Below, piece by piece: positions 7,836 through 16,612 of a stretch of 64,000 nt of DNA; position 1 is the first letter of the stretch, and each line of letters starts with the position of its first letter. The notes under the pieces were generated by a model. The model was not told where the DNA came from. It did no database searches and was given only the letters and a program-made list of their open reading frames with translations. Source of the stretch: 2-02-FULL-47-50 sp964479045. GTDB taxonomy: Bacteria; Pseudomonadota; Gammaproteobacteria; Eutrophobiales; Eutrophobiaceae. Both the position numbers and the translations under genes were made by a program. The stretch covers positions 1-64,000 of the forward strand of contig CAYZJI010000014.1 in the NCBI GenBank assembly GCA_964479045.1, written 5' to 3'.

Positions 7836-10800
7836 ATGAGTACGAGATTGCCGCTGTTATTGATGCTCGCAGTACTTCCGGGGCTGGTGCATGCTCTGGG
7901 GCTGGGCAAACTCCAACTTGATTCCGCCCTGAATGAGCCATTTGAAGCCCGCATCGAACTGGTTTCTGCGACAGTTGAAGAGCTCGACAGCCTGAATGTG
8001 CGTCTGGCCGATGAAGCTGCTTTCAGTCGTGCGGACATTCCACGCCCTCACTTTCTGACCACGCTCAATTTTGTACTGAAACAGACCGACTCCGGTCCGG
8101 ACTATATACGGATTTATACTGATGATCCGATTCGTGAACCTTTCCTCAATTTTCTCTTAGAGATCAGTTGGGCCAAGGGACGGCTGTACCGTGAATATAC
8201 CGTGTTGCTGGATCCCCCGATTTATGCAGACAGCAAAACCCAGCAGCGACTGGCACAAGCAACATCCCCTGCAGAAGAAGCAGAGACAACTGGCACTATT
8301 TCCGGTGTAGAAGATAACAAGGTTGTCTATAACCCTGAATACACACAACCACGAACGGCACCTTCCGCCTACTCAGCGGCCCCTGCAGTAACACAACCGA
8401 TTAATTACAGCGGTGGAGATTACGGGCCAACCATCAGTGGCGACACACTCTGGTCAATTGCCAGCGCCATGCGTCCGGACAGTTCCATCAGTGTGCAGCA
8501 GATGATGTTCGCATTGCTCAGGGCCAACCCGGAAGCATTTATCAACGGCAATATTAATGGCCTGAAACGTGGTCATGTATTGAAGATGCCGGATCAAACG
8601 GACGTCCAGTCCATGAACAAGGATCAGGCCTTCGCGGAAGCAAAATCACAGAACAATCTCTGGGAAGAAGCACGCCAGTCTATGGCAGCAGCAGTGACAC
8701 CAAGGCCAGAAAGTACTGTACCTGTTGAACCTGAAGTACCACCGGAGCCTGTCTCTGAGCCGGTTGCGACAGAGCCAGAACCGGAAGTACAACCTGAACC
8801 TGTGGCGGAGGCACCCGTAGAAACTACCGAACCTGTGGTTACAGAGCCTGAGGGTGAACCTGAATTGCGTCTGGTTGCACCTGCAGAAGAAGGTGAGGCA
8901 GAGGGGGCGGCTGGTCCCAGCGGTGAACAGCTTGCCAATGAACTGGCCCTGGCCAATGAATCACTGGAAGCCCTGACCCAGGAAAATCTGGAACTGAAGG
9001 ACAAGCTCTCTGAAACAGAAGCAATCATTGATGATCTGAACCGTCTTATTGCACTTAAAGAGACCGAACTGGCGGCCTTGCAGCAGAAGATTAAGGAACA
9101 GGAAGCCGCCGCCGCAGAGGCCGCTGTACCAGCGGCTGAGGGTCCAACTGCGGAAGAAACCGCTGCTGAACCCGTAGTAGAGCAACCTGCCCCTACTGCA
9201 GATGAACAGGTTCCTGCTGAAACCCCTGCACAAGAGGCGCCACCGACTGTGGCAGAAGAGCCCGCTGCAGAAGAACAGATTCCTGCTGAAACTGAACCTG
9301 CAACCACTGAAGAACAGAAACCTGCTGCGGAAGCAGCAGAACCTGCAGTTGAGGCACCAGCTCCAGCAACTTCTGCGTTCCCGCCGGCCATCAGTGGTTT
9401 CGTGCAGTTACTGCGTAATAACGCTACCTATGCCGGCGCAGGCTTGGGTGTACTGGTTCTGATAGGACTGATCGCCGTGATGCTCAAGCGCCGTCAGAGT
9501 GCGAGCGCCATGGTAATTCCACAGAGCGCGTTCCCTGATTTTGCCGATGAGTCACCTTCCTCTGAAGATGCAACCGATATCAACCCGGCGCTGGCAGAAT
9601 CGGATTCAGAAGCTCCCACGCTGTTACCGGGCGCAGAAGATGAAACAGTCACCCCTGAATTTGGTGGTGGTGACGATGCTACCCAGATTATGCCATCACC
9701 TGCGCAGCCAGATCCTGATGCATTCCAGATCCCGGCTGCTGAGCAGGAAGAAGATCCGCTACATGATGTCAATATCTTCCTCGCCTACGAACAGTTCGAT
9801 CAGGCCGAGCAATTTGTGAAGAAGATGATTGAGAAAGATCCCAACAACCTTGAATTTCACAGCAAGTTGCTGGAAGTCTACTACGCGGCCAACAACAAGA
9901 AGGGTTATGAAAATGCCGCCCGCGTATTGCACGACAAGGTCAATGGCAAGGGGGATTACTGGAACATGGCAGTGGCCATGTGGCAGGAAATATCACCGAA
10001 TCGAGAGCTGTTTGCGAAGCCTGCCTCAGGAGAAGAGGAGGAGGCAGGACCGCACACTGAGGGCGGTGGCATAGTCAATATTGCAGGTGATGGCGCTGCC
10101 GGTGCAGGCGGTCTGGATTTTGATCTGGATACCACCTCGGGCAGTGGTGAAGTGCTGAATATGACTGCGAATGATCAGGAAGCAGATGTTCTGGATGTTA
10201 CGGCGGCAGTGGATATGGAGGATGCTGGCGTACTTGATGCCACGGTCGCAGCAGCCGGGGCACAGGGTGGCATGGCCGCCGATGAAGAAGCCCTCGATAT
10301 ATCACTGGATATGTCTTTGCCTGCTGAGCAGGAGACCGCTCAGGTTCCTGCGAAAGCCGCTGATGATAATTCACTCGATTTCTCACTGGATCTGGATACC
10401 GGCACAGGAGTTTCATCATCTGCAGACGATGCACTGGAACTGTCACTGGATACAGGCCCGGAACCTGCCGCAGATGATAATGCACTGGATATTTCCCTGG
10501 ATATGTCAACAGACAGCGGCAGCGTTGCAGATCAAGGACTGGAAATCTCACTTGGTGCTGAACAGGAAGCGCCAGCTGCAGAAGAAAATAATCTGCTCGA
10601 TTTTTCATTCGAGTTGGATAAGCCCGATGTCGCGACAGATAAAGCCGAAGATGACTCGCTGGATGTATCGCAGGGGGCAGGAACCGCAGAGGCTGATAGC
10701 GGACTGGAAATTTCTCTCGACACTGGGGAACCAGCACAATCTGCTCCGGACGGCTCACTGGAGTTTTCACTTGATATTCCACAGGATTCAGGATCAGCTG

Positions 10801-11789
10801 CTGTACAGGATGCAGGACTCGATATTTCGCTGGATGTCAGTCAGGACAGCAGCGCCCCGGCGCCGTCCCAGGACAGCTCCATGGATTTTTCTCTGGATCT
10901 GGATACATCCACCAGCGCAGGCATACAACAGGATGAGAATGTATTGGATATTTCCCTGGAACAGTCACCAGTTGCAGCCGCTTCAACACCTGATGCTCTG
11001 AATCTGTCATTGAATATCAGTGATGATGCGAAGGGCGAGGTTAAAACCGGCAAGGCGGATTTACTGGATGTGACTTCAGCGATCAGCCTGGATGATGATT
11101 TTGAACCTGAATCCATTACAGCGGGCAGCAGCAGTGAATTGCTGGATGTGACCAAAGCGAGAAATTTCGAACCGGACAATGATCAGGATCTGCTTGATGT
11201 AACATCGGCGGCGGCGACCAGGGCCGGCATGGATGGATTGGATGTACTGGATGTCAACAAGCCCGGGCCGGACAGCAGCCAAAACGTAACAGAACAGAGC
11301 GCCACAAGTCTGGATTTCGAACTGTCCCCGGACTCCGGCGCTACGGACAGTGCTGCGGATGCCGGTTTTGCCGGTATTGATATTACCACCGGTCAGGATG
11401 CTTCCGGTGATGCTCTTGAGCTCTCACTTGTGATAGATGAAAAAGACAATGAGGCACCGGAAATCGACATGGACAGTACCATGCAGATTCCGAATCGGGC
11501 CGCCTTGCACAAGCATGTTGAAGAGCCTGCAAGTCCACCAGCGGATGAATTCAGCTTGGTGATCGATGAGGAAGATGAAGAAGGGGCGGACCAGACCATC
11601 ATGGTTCCGCGCAGCAAAACAACAGCCGAGCAAAGTGCGGATGATGAAATTGCCACCCAGTTGGATCTGGCCAAGGCCTATCTGGAGTTGGGAGAAACCG
11701 GTAATGCCAAAACAATACTGGATGAAGTCATGGCCATCGGCAACGCCCAACAGAAACAGCAGGCCCAGGAACTCCTGAGCCAGATCTAG
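7836..11789 (+). CDS. fimV: FimV/HubP-family polar peptidoglycan-binding protein
   Basis: A 1317-residue FimV-type protein. In pseudomonads and vibrios this family organises the cell pole and promotes type IV pilus assembly and twitching. Order of parts: signal peptide (1-20); FimV N domain (21-130); LysM-like domain at about 190-250 (SGDTLWSIASAMRPD...INGLKRGHVLKMP); Pro/Glu/Ala-rich linker; a coiled coil near 370-430 (LANESLEALTQENLELKDKL). Then come a transmembrane helix at about 527-548, a TPR-like cytoplasmic stretch at about 645-730, a very acidic region at about 820-1250 with many LD(I/F)SLD repeats, and a C-terminal FimV helical-pair domain (DLAKAYLELGETGNAKTILDEV). ATG at 7836 follows AAGGA. 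Confidence 0.93.
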   Translation: MSTRLPLLLMLAVLPGLVHALGLGKLQLDSALNEPFEARIELVSATVEELDSLNVRLADEAAFSRADIPRPHFLTTLNFVLKQTDSGPDYIRIYTDDPIREPFLNFLLEISWAKGRLYREYTVLLDPPIYADSKTQQRLAQATSPAEEAETTGTISGVEDNKVVYNPEYTQPRTAPSAYSAAPAVTQPINYSGGDYGPTISGDTLWSIASAMRPDSSISVQQMMFALLRANPEAFINGNINGLKRGHVLKMPDQTDVQSMNKDQAFAEAKSQNNLWEEARQSMAAAVTPRPESTVPVEPEVPPEPVSEPVATEPEPEVQPEPVAEAPVETTEPVVTEPEGEPELRLVAPAEEGEAEGAAGPSGEQLANELALANESLEALTQENLELKDKLSETEAIIDDLNRLIALKETELAALQQKIKEQEAAAAEAAVPAAEGPTAEETAAEPVVEQPAPTADEQVPAETPAQEAPPTVAEEPAAEEQIPAETEPATTEEQKPAAEAAEPAVEAPAPATSAFPPAISGFVQLLRNNATYAGAGLGVLVLIGLIAVMLKRRQSASAMVIPQSAFPDFADESPSSEDATDINPALAESDSEAPTLLPGAEDETVTPEFGGGDDATQIMPSPAQPDPDAFQIPAAEQEEDPLHDVNIFLAYEQFDQAEQFVKKMIEKDPNNLEFHSKLLEVYYAANNKKGYENAARVLHDKVNGKGDYWNMAVAMWQEISPNRELFAKPASGEEEEAGPHTEGGGIVNIAGDGAAGAGGLDFDLDTTSGSGEVLNMTANDQEADVLDVTAAVDMEDAGVLDATVAAAGAQGGMAADEEALDISLDMSLPAEQETAQVPAKAADDNSLDFSLDLDTGTGVSSSADDALELSLDTGPEPAADDNALDISLDMSTDSGSVADQGLEISLGAEQEAPAAEENNLLDFSFELDKPDVATDKAEDDSLDVSQGAGTAEADSGLEISLDTGEPAQSAPDGSLEFSLDIPQDSGSAAVQDAGLDISLDVSQDSSAPAPSQDSSMDFSLDLDTSTSAGIQQDENVLDISLEQSPVAAASTPDALNLSLNISDDAKGEVKTGKADLLDVTSAISLDDDFEPESITAGSSSELLDVTKARNFEPDNDQDLLDVTSAAATRAGMDGLDVLDVNKPGPDSSQNVTEQSATSLDFELSPDSGATDSAADAGFAGIDITTGQDASGDALELSLVIDEKDNEAPEIDMDSTMQIPNRAALHKHVEEPASPPADEFSLVIDEEDEEGADQTIMVPRSKTTAEQSADDEIATQLDLAKAYLELGETGNAKTILDEVMAIGNAQQKQQAQELLSQI

Positions 11790-11858
11790 TTTTGCCATAC
11801 ACCTTTTCCCCGGCCGGTTCCGTCCGTTTTATTTCCTGACAGAGTTCTTCGTGGTGAC

Positions 11859-12632
11859 ATGAAAATTGCACTCGGCCTTGAATACTGCGGTACTCAGTAT
11901 TCAGGCTGGCAGCGGCAAAAACATACTCACTCCATACAGGCCTGTGTCGAGGGCGCCCTCTCCAGCGTGGCAGATGAAACAATACAGGTGCACTGTGCCG
12001 GGCGCACTGATGCCGGCGTGCATGCGCTGCATCAGGTGATACATTTTGAAACGAAAGCAGAACGGGACATGCGCGGCTGGGTCATGGGATCGAATGTGCA
12101 TTTGCCGTCAGACATTAGTGTGTTGTGGGCCCAGCCGGCCAGTGAAGATTTTCACGCACGCTATTCCGCATTGAGCCGTACTTATCGTTATCTTATCTTG
12201 AACCGGCCGCTGGCCCGTCCGGGTCTGAATCAATACCGCGTGACCTGGGAATACCGCCTGCTCGATCTTGATCGGATGCAACGGGCGGCACAGTGCCTGA
12301 TTGGTGAACATGATTTCAGTTCATTCCGCGCCGTTGAATGTCAGTCGAACAGCCCGATGCGTAATGTCATGCGTCTGGAGATTTGCCGGAATCAGGATCA
12401 GGTCACCATTGAAATTGAAGCCAATGCTTTTTTGCATCACATGGTGAGGAATATTGCCGGTGTGCTGATGGATATCGGTGCAGGCAAGGCCCCGGTGACA
12501 TGGACTACCGAGTTGCTCGAACTGCGCGACCGCAAACTGGGTGGGGTGACGGCGGCACCGCACGGGCTATATCTGGTGCAGGTGAATTACCCTGAACGTT
12601 ATTCCATTCCGGGGCCGCCAGTGAGCAAATGA
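11859..12632 (+). CDS. truA: tRNA pseudouridine(38-40) synthase
   Basis: TruA converts U38-U40 in tRNA anticodon stem-loops to pseudouridine. The 257-residue protein starts MKIALGLEYCGTQYSGWQRQ. It carries the catalytic Asp near residue 51 in CAGRTDAGVHALHQV, the motif SALSRTYRYLI, and the C-terminal FLHHMVRNIAGVLMDIG. Gene order fimV-truA-trpF is the standard gammaproteobacterial arrangement. The ATG at 11859 lies 69 bp after the fimV stop, with a weak GTGG-type ribosome-binding site. Confidence 0.97.
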   Translation: MKIALGLEYCGTQYSGWQRQKHTHSIQACVEGALSSVADETIQVHCAGRTDAGVHALHQVIHFETKAERDMRGWVMGSNVHLPSDISVLWAQPASEDFHARYSALSRTYRYLILNRPLARPGLNQYRVTWEYRLLDLDRMQRAAQCLIGEHDFSSFRAVECQSNSPMRNVMRLEICRNQDQVTIEIEANAFLHHMVRNIAGVLMDIGAGKAPVTWTTELLELRDRKLGGVTAAPHGLYLVQVNYPERYSIPGPPVSK

Positions 12633-12693
12633 CGTCATCTTATCTGATAAGATCCAGCCTTGATTCTCCACAGCCAGGGCCCTGACATACGGC

Positions 12694-13344
12694 ATGACTA
12701 CACCACGAGTGCGCATCAAAATCTGCGGGATTACCCGACCGGAAGATGCACTGGCGGCCGCCAGACACGGCGCTGATGCGCTTGGCCTGGTGTTTTATCC
12801 GGGAAGTCCGCGTGCTGTCAGTATAGAAACCGCACGCGGGATCACAGACTGTCTGCCGCCATTTATCTGCAAGGTCGGGTTGTTTGTGAATGCGGCCGAA
12901 AATGAGGTCCAGGCTGTGCTGGACAATGTCAATCTGGATCTTCTGCAATTCCACGGCACCGAAACGCCGGAAGCCTGCAGACGCTATGGAAAGCCCTTTA
13001 TCAAGGCCATCAGAATGCAGGATAATGTCGACCCTGCTGCAGTAGCCGGCCGGTATGCAGATGCTTCCGGGGTATTGCTGGACAGTTACGTGGAAGGCAT
13101 GGAAGGGGGTACCGGTCAACCCTTTGATTGGTCGCGTATTCCCTCGAAATTCAGCCATCCGTTGATATTGGCCGGGGGGCTGAACGCAAGCAATGTCGCA
13201 CGGGCAATCCAACAAGTGCGGCCCTACGCAGTGGATGTGAGTGGCGGGGTAGAGTTGACGAAAGGTATCAAGGATGAAATGAAAATAGCAGAATTTATAC
13301 GAGAGGTCAGACATGCAGAAATCGAGTCAGGCAGCCGCGAGTAA
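12694..13344 (+). CDS. trpF: Phosphoribosylanthranilate isomerase
   Basis: TrpF performs the Amadori rearrangement of phosphoribosylanthranilate in tryptophan synthesis. This 216-residue TIM barrel has the catalytic Cys near residue 11 in VRIKICGITRPEDA. LLDSYVEGMEGGTGQPFDW holds the catalytic Asp, and LAGGLNASNVARAI with DVSGGVE forms the phosphate-binding loops. It is monofunctional, not fused to TrpC. The 3' end overlaps trpB by 32 bp, which points to coupled translation with the tryptophan synthase beta gene. Confidence 0.97.
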   Translation: MTTPRVRIKICGITRPEDALAAARHGADALGLVFYPGSPRAVSIETARGITDCLPPFICKVGLFVNAAENEVQAVLDNVNLDLLQFHGTETPEACRRYGKPFIKAIRMQDNVDPAAVAGRYADASGVLLDSYVEGMEGGTGQPFDWSRIPSKFSHPLILAGGLNASNVARAIQQVRPYAVDVSGGVELTKGIKDEMKIAEFIREVRHAEIESGSRE

Positions 13345-14554
13345 AGCGGCTCCGGAAGAGCTCAAAACCTTGCCCGATGCTCGCGGTCACTTTGGTAAAT
13401 ATGGTGGACGCTTCGTTGCTGAAACCCTGATGGGGCCGCTGGAAGAATTGACCAGGGCCTATGAACATTATCTGAAAGATCCCGAATTTCTGGCCGAGCT
13501 GGATGATGAGTTGAAACATTATGTCGGACGGCCATCACCGTTGTATTACGCCAGACGCTGGACCGAACAACTGGGCGGTGCCCGTATCTATCTGAAACGT
13601 GAGGATCTGAATCACACCGGTGCGCACAAGGTGAACAATACCGTTGGTCAGGCACTGTTGGCGAAACGCATGGGTAAAACCCGCATCATCGCCGAGACCG
13701 GTGCCGGTCAACATGGCGTGGCCAGTGCCACAGTGGCGGCGCGTCTTGGACTTGAATGTGTTGTGTATATGGGCTCCGAAGATATCAAGCGCCAGGCCAT
13801 CAATGTTTTTCGCATGAAGTTGCTTGGCGCAACCGTGGTGCCGGTCGAAGCCGGATCCAAAACCCTGAAAGACGCGCTGAATGAAGCGATGCGTGACTGG
13901 GTCACCAATGTGGATAACACGTTTTACATTATTGGTACCGTGGCCGGTCCGCATCCCTATCCGGCGATGGTGCGTGATTTTCAGTCGGTGATTGGTCGTG
14001 AGGCACGTGAACAATGTCTGGAAATGAATGGCCGCCTGCCGGACGCGCTGGTGGCCTGTGTGGGTGGCGGTTCCAATGCGATCGGTCTGTTCTATCCTTT
14101 CATTAATGACAAGAGTGTAGAGATGTATGGCGTAGAAGCAGGAGGTGACGGCATTGAAACCGGGCGCCATGCGGCATCGCTAAGTGCGGGCAAACCCGGG
14201 GTATTACACGGGAACCGGACTTACCTGATTGAAGATCAGCACGGGCAGATTATTGAAACCCATTCCATTTCCGCCGGGCTGGATTATCCCGGGGTTGGGC
14301 CGGAACATGCATGGTTAAAAGATATCGGCCGCGCCCATTATGTTCCAATCAATGACAAGGAAGCTCTGGCGGCATTTCACACATTGACGCGCGTAGAAGG
14401 CATCATGCCTGCGCTGGAATCCAGCCATGCCCTTGCCTATGCTGCCAAGCTCGCTCCGCAAATGAAAAAAGATCAAATCATTATTGTGAATCTCTCGGGA
14501 CGTGGCGATAAAGATATACATACTGTGGCCACTCTGGAAGGTATCAAGCTTTGA
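13313..14554 (+). CDS. trpB: Tryptophan synthase beta chain
   Basis: TrpB condenses indole with serine using PLP. The 413-residue chain has the PLP lysine near residue 106 in LNHTGAHKVNNTVGQALLAKR. The phosphate-binding loop is CVGGGSNAIGLFYPF, and the family start DARGHFGKYGGRFVAETLM is present. A 20-residue Ser/Ala/Lys-rich extension precedes the conserved part. The ATG at 13313 has GAGAGG upstream and lies inside trpF. Unlike most clusters, trpA does not follow directly: a small HTH gene intervenes. Confidence 0.98.
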   Translation: MQKSSQAAASKAAPEELKTLPDARGHFGKYGGRFVAETLMGPLEELTRAYEHYLKDPEFLAELDDELKHYVGRPSPLYYARRWTEQLGGARIYLKREDLNHTGAHKVNNTVGQALLAKRMGKTRIIAETGAGQHGVASATVAARLGLECVVYMGSEDIKRQAINVFRMKLLGATVVPVEAGSKTLKDALNEAMRDWVTNVDNTFYIIGTVAGPHPYPAMVRDFQSVIGREAREQCLEMNGRLPDALVACVGGGSNAIGLFYPFINDKSVEMYGVEAGGDGIETGRHAASLSAGKPGVLHGNRTYLIEDQHGQIIETHSISAGLDYPGVGPEHAWLKDIGRAHYVPINDKEALAAFHTLTRVEGIMPALESSHALAYAAKLAPQMKKDQIIIVNLSGRGDKDIHTVATLEGIKL

Positions 14555-14563
14555 GGTACAGTT

Positions 14564-14767
14564 ATGAATAACCGGGAAAGACTGATTGAACTGATGGTTG
14601 ATCACAAACTGGATCGCCGGCAGATTGCCGAACTGGTCCGGGTAAAACGGGAGGTGGTGGATCACTGGCTGACTTCAGGCGAATCCAAGAGCCACGAAGA
14701 GATCCCGGACATGGCGATAGAGTTACTGGAGTTGAAACTCAAACTTGCTGGCACACCGGCTGAATAA
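14564..14767 (+). CDS. Small helix-turn-helix-like protein between trpB and trpA
   Basis: A 67-residue protein starting 9 bp after trpB. Residues 15-36 (LDRRQIAELVRVKREVVDHW) read as a helix-turn-helix of the XRE/Cro type, and the rest is helical and acidic (EEIPDMAIELLELKLKLAG). No other domain is present, so it would be a minimal DNA-binding or protein-interaction module. Its position inside the trp operon allows, but does not prove, a role in trp regulation. Codon usage resembles its neighbours. Confidence 0.65.
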   Translation: MNNRERLIELMVDHKLDRRQIAELVRVKREVVDHWLTSGESKSHEEIPDMAIELLELKLKLAGTPAE

Positions 14768-14874
14768 ACCAGCAACTTATTTTGACCGGATGTGATAACG
14801 CTGTTGTGGCCATTCATATAATTTTCAGGTTGATCCCTTGAATATTTGCGCAGACGGGTAATGGAAAAAACTTC

Positions 14875-15684
14875 ATGAATCGAATTACTGAGTGCTTTGA
14901 AAAATTACAGCAGAAAGGTGGCAAGGCACTGGTGCCGTTCATTACTGCAGGCGATCCTGAGCCGCAAACGACCGTGCCGTTGTTACATGCACTGGTCAAG
15001 GGTGGCGCAGATTTGATTGAACTGGGGATTCCTTTTTCTGATCCAATGGCGGACGGCCCGGTGATCCAGCGCTCAAGTGAACGGGCTCTAAAACATGGCA
15101 CCAGTCTTGATGATGTACTGGAGATGGTCACTGCTTTCCGCAAGGACAATCGGCACACACCGGTCATATTAATGGGGTATCTCAACCCTGTTGAGATCAT
15201 GGGTTATGCAAGGTTTGCAGAAAAAGCACAGCAGGCCGGGGTCGATGGCATACTGCTGGTCGACCTGCCGCCGGAAGAAGCCGATGACTTGCAGATTGAA
15301 TTAAAACGTCATGATATTAACCAGGTATTTTTGCTGTCACCCACAACCAGTGATGAACGGGTTGCGCGCATTTGTGCGAAGGCCGGAGGATTTATTTATT
15401 ATGTTTCACTCAAGGGTGTAACCGGCAGTAACCGCCTCAATACCGATGAAGTGGCACGCAAGATCGCACAGATCCGCAAACATACCCGTCTGCCGGTTGG
15501 CGTTGGTTTTGGTATCAAGGATGCCGAAACCGCACGCACTGTGGCTGGATTCTGTGATGCCGTCATCGTTGGTAGTGCGCTTGTTGATCGCATCGCCCAA
15601 CTGGGGATGCAAAAGGAAAAGTTGCTGCAGGACGTCACAGCCTATCTGGCTGAACTTCGTACAGCCATCGACAAAGCGGCATGA
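14875..15684 (+). CDS. trpA: Tryptophan synthase alpha chain
   Basis: TrpA cleaves indole-3-glycerol phosphate and channels indole to TrpB. The 269-residue TIM barrel shows FITAGDPEPQTT and LIELGIPFSDPMADGPVIQ, which holds the catalytic Glu. It also has GILLVDLPPEEADD with the catalytic Asp, FIYYVSLKGVTG, and the phosphate loop VGFGIKDAETA. The ATG at 14875 matches the family start MNRITECFEKL. A 107-bp gap separates it from the small HTH gene; no clear promoter was identified there. Confidence 0.98.
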   Translation: MNRITECFEKLQQKGGKALVPFITAGDPEPQTTVPLLHALVKGGADLIELGIPFSDPMADGPVIQRSSERALKHGTSLDDVLEMVTAFRKDNRHTPVILMGYLNPVEIMGYARFAEKAQQAGVDGILLVDLPPEEADDLQIELKRHDINQVFLLSPTTSDERVARICAKAGGFIYYVSLKGVTGSNRLNTDEVARKIAQIRKHTRLPVGVGFGIKDAETARTVAGFCDAVIVGSALVDRIAQLGMQKEKLLQDVTAYLAELRTAIDKAA

Positions 15685-15713
15685 TTTTTTCAGGTTTATT
15701 CAAAAAATAATTT

Positions 15714-16580
15714 ATGAGTTGGTTCAGAAAACTCATCCCGAGCCGGATCCAGACCACCACAGCCACACGCCGTAGTGTGCCGGAAGGTGTCTGGAGTAAA
15801 TGTGAAAAGTGTAATGCAGTGCTTTATCGTGCCGAGCTCGAGCGTAATCTCGAAGTTTGCCCAAAATGTTCACATCATATGCGCATCCGTGCCCGCGTAC
15901 GACTGGAACAATTTCTGGACCCGGAACCGCGGCTTGAGATTGGTGCGGAAATCACTCCGGTTGACAGGCTCAAGTTTCGTGATACCAAAAAATACAAGGA
16001 TCGGCTGGGTCAGGCACAAAAACAAACCGGTGAGCAGGATGCCCTGATTGTCATGATGGGGCAGGTGAAAGGCGTGCAAATGGTTGCCTGTGCCTTTGAA
16101 TTCGAATTCCTTGGCGGCTCGATGGGTTCCGTTGTGGGCGAACGCTTTGTCCGCGCCGTGGAAACAGCATTGCAATACCGTATTCCGCTGGTCTGTTTTT
16201 CCGCAAGCGGTGGGGCCAGGATGCAAGAGGCCATTCTTTCGCTGATGCAGATGGCAAAAACCAGCGCCGCGTTGAGACAACTGCGAGACCGGAACATTCC
16301 TTATATCTCCGTGATGACCGACCCTACCATGGGCGGCGTGTCGGCCAGTCTCGCAACATTAGGCGATATTATTATTGCTGAACCGGGAGCCCTGATAGGG
16401 TTTGCCGGACCGCGGGTTATCGAACAGACCGTGCGTGAAACCTTGCCGGAAGGTTTCCAGCGCAGCGAATTCCTGCTTGAACATGGCGGGATAGATATGA
16501 TTACTGATCGCCGGGAATTGCGTGATCGGATATCTGGCTTGTTGGCCATGCTCACCGGACTACCGGCACCGGTACAGTAA
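15714..16580 (+). CDS. accD: Acetyl-CoA carboxylase carboxyltransferase beta subunit
   Basis: AccD is the beta subunit of the carboxyltransferase that, with AccA, makes malonyl-CoA for fatty acid synthesis. The 288-residue protein has the N-terminal C4 zinc ribbon (WSKCEKCNAVLY ... VCPKCSHHMRI). The crotonase-like carboxyltransferase core includes FEFEFLGGSMGSVVGERF, SASGGARMQEAILSLMQMAK and DPTMGGVSASLA. Start and length match the E. coli protein family. The trpA-accD-folC order is conserved in gammaproteobacteria. Confidence 0.98.
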   Translation: MSWFRKLIPSRIQTTTATRRSVPEGVWSKCEKCNAVLYRAELERNLEVCPKCSHHMRIRARVRLEQFLDPEPRLEIGAEITPVDRLKFRDTKKYKDRLGQAQKQTGEQDALIVMMGQVKGVQMVACAFEFEFLGGSMGSVVGERFVRAVETALQYRIPLVCFSASGGARMQEAILSLMQMAKTSAALRQLRDRNIPYISVMTDPTMGGVSASLATLGDIIIAEPGALIGFAGPRVIEQTVRETLPEGFQRSEFLLEHGGIDMITDRRELRDRISGLLAMLTGLPAPVQ

Positions 16581-16612
16581 TTATTTAAACGCGATGACAC
16601 CGGAATTGAAAC

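Noticed and set aside
8624..9391. Long minus-strand open frame of 255 codons inside fimV
   Set aside because: It is very rich in Ala, Ser and Gly, as expected from the complement of the Pro/Glu/Ala-rich FimV linker, and has no domain. It is a compositional shadow.
10280..11300. CRISPR-like or tandem DNA repeat array
   Set aside because: The periodicity comes from degenerate protein repeats (LDISLD units) within fimV; the DNA units differ and spacers are not uniform.
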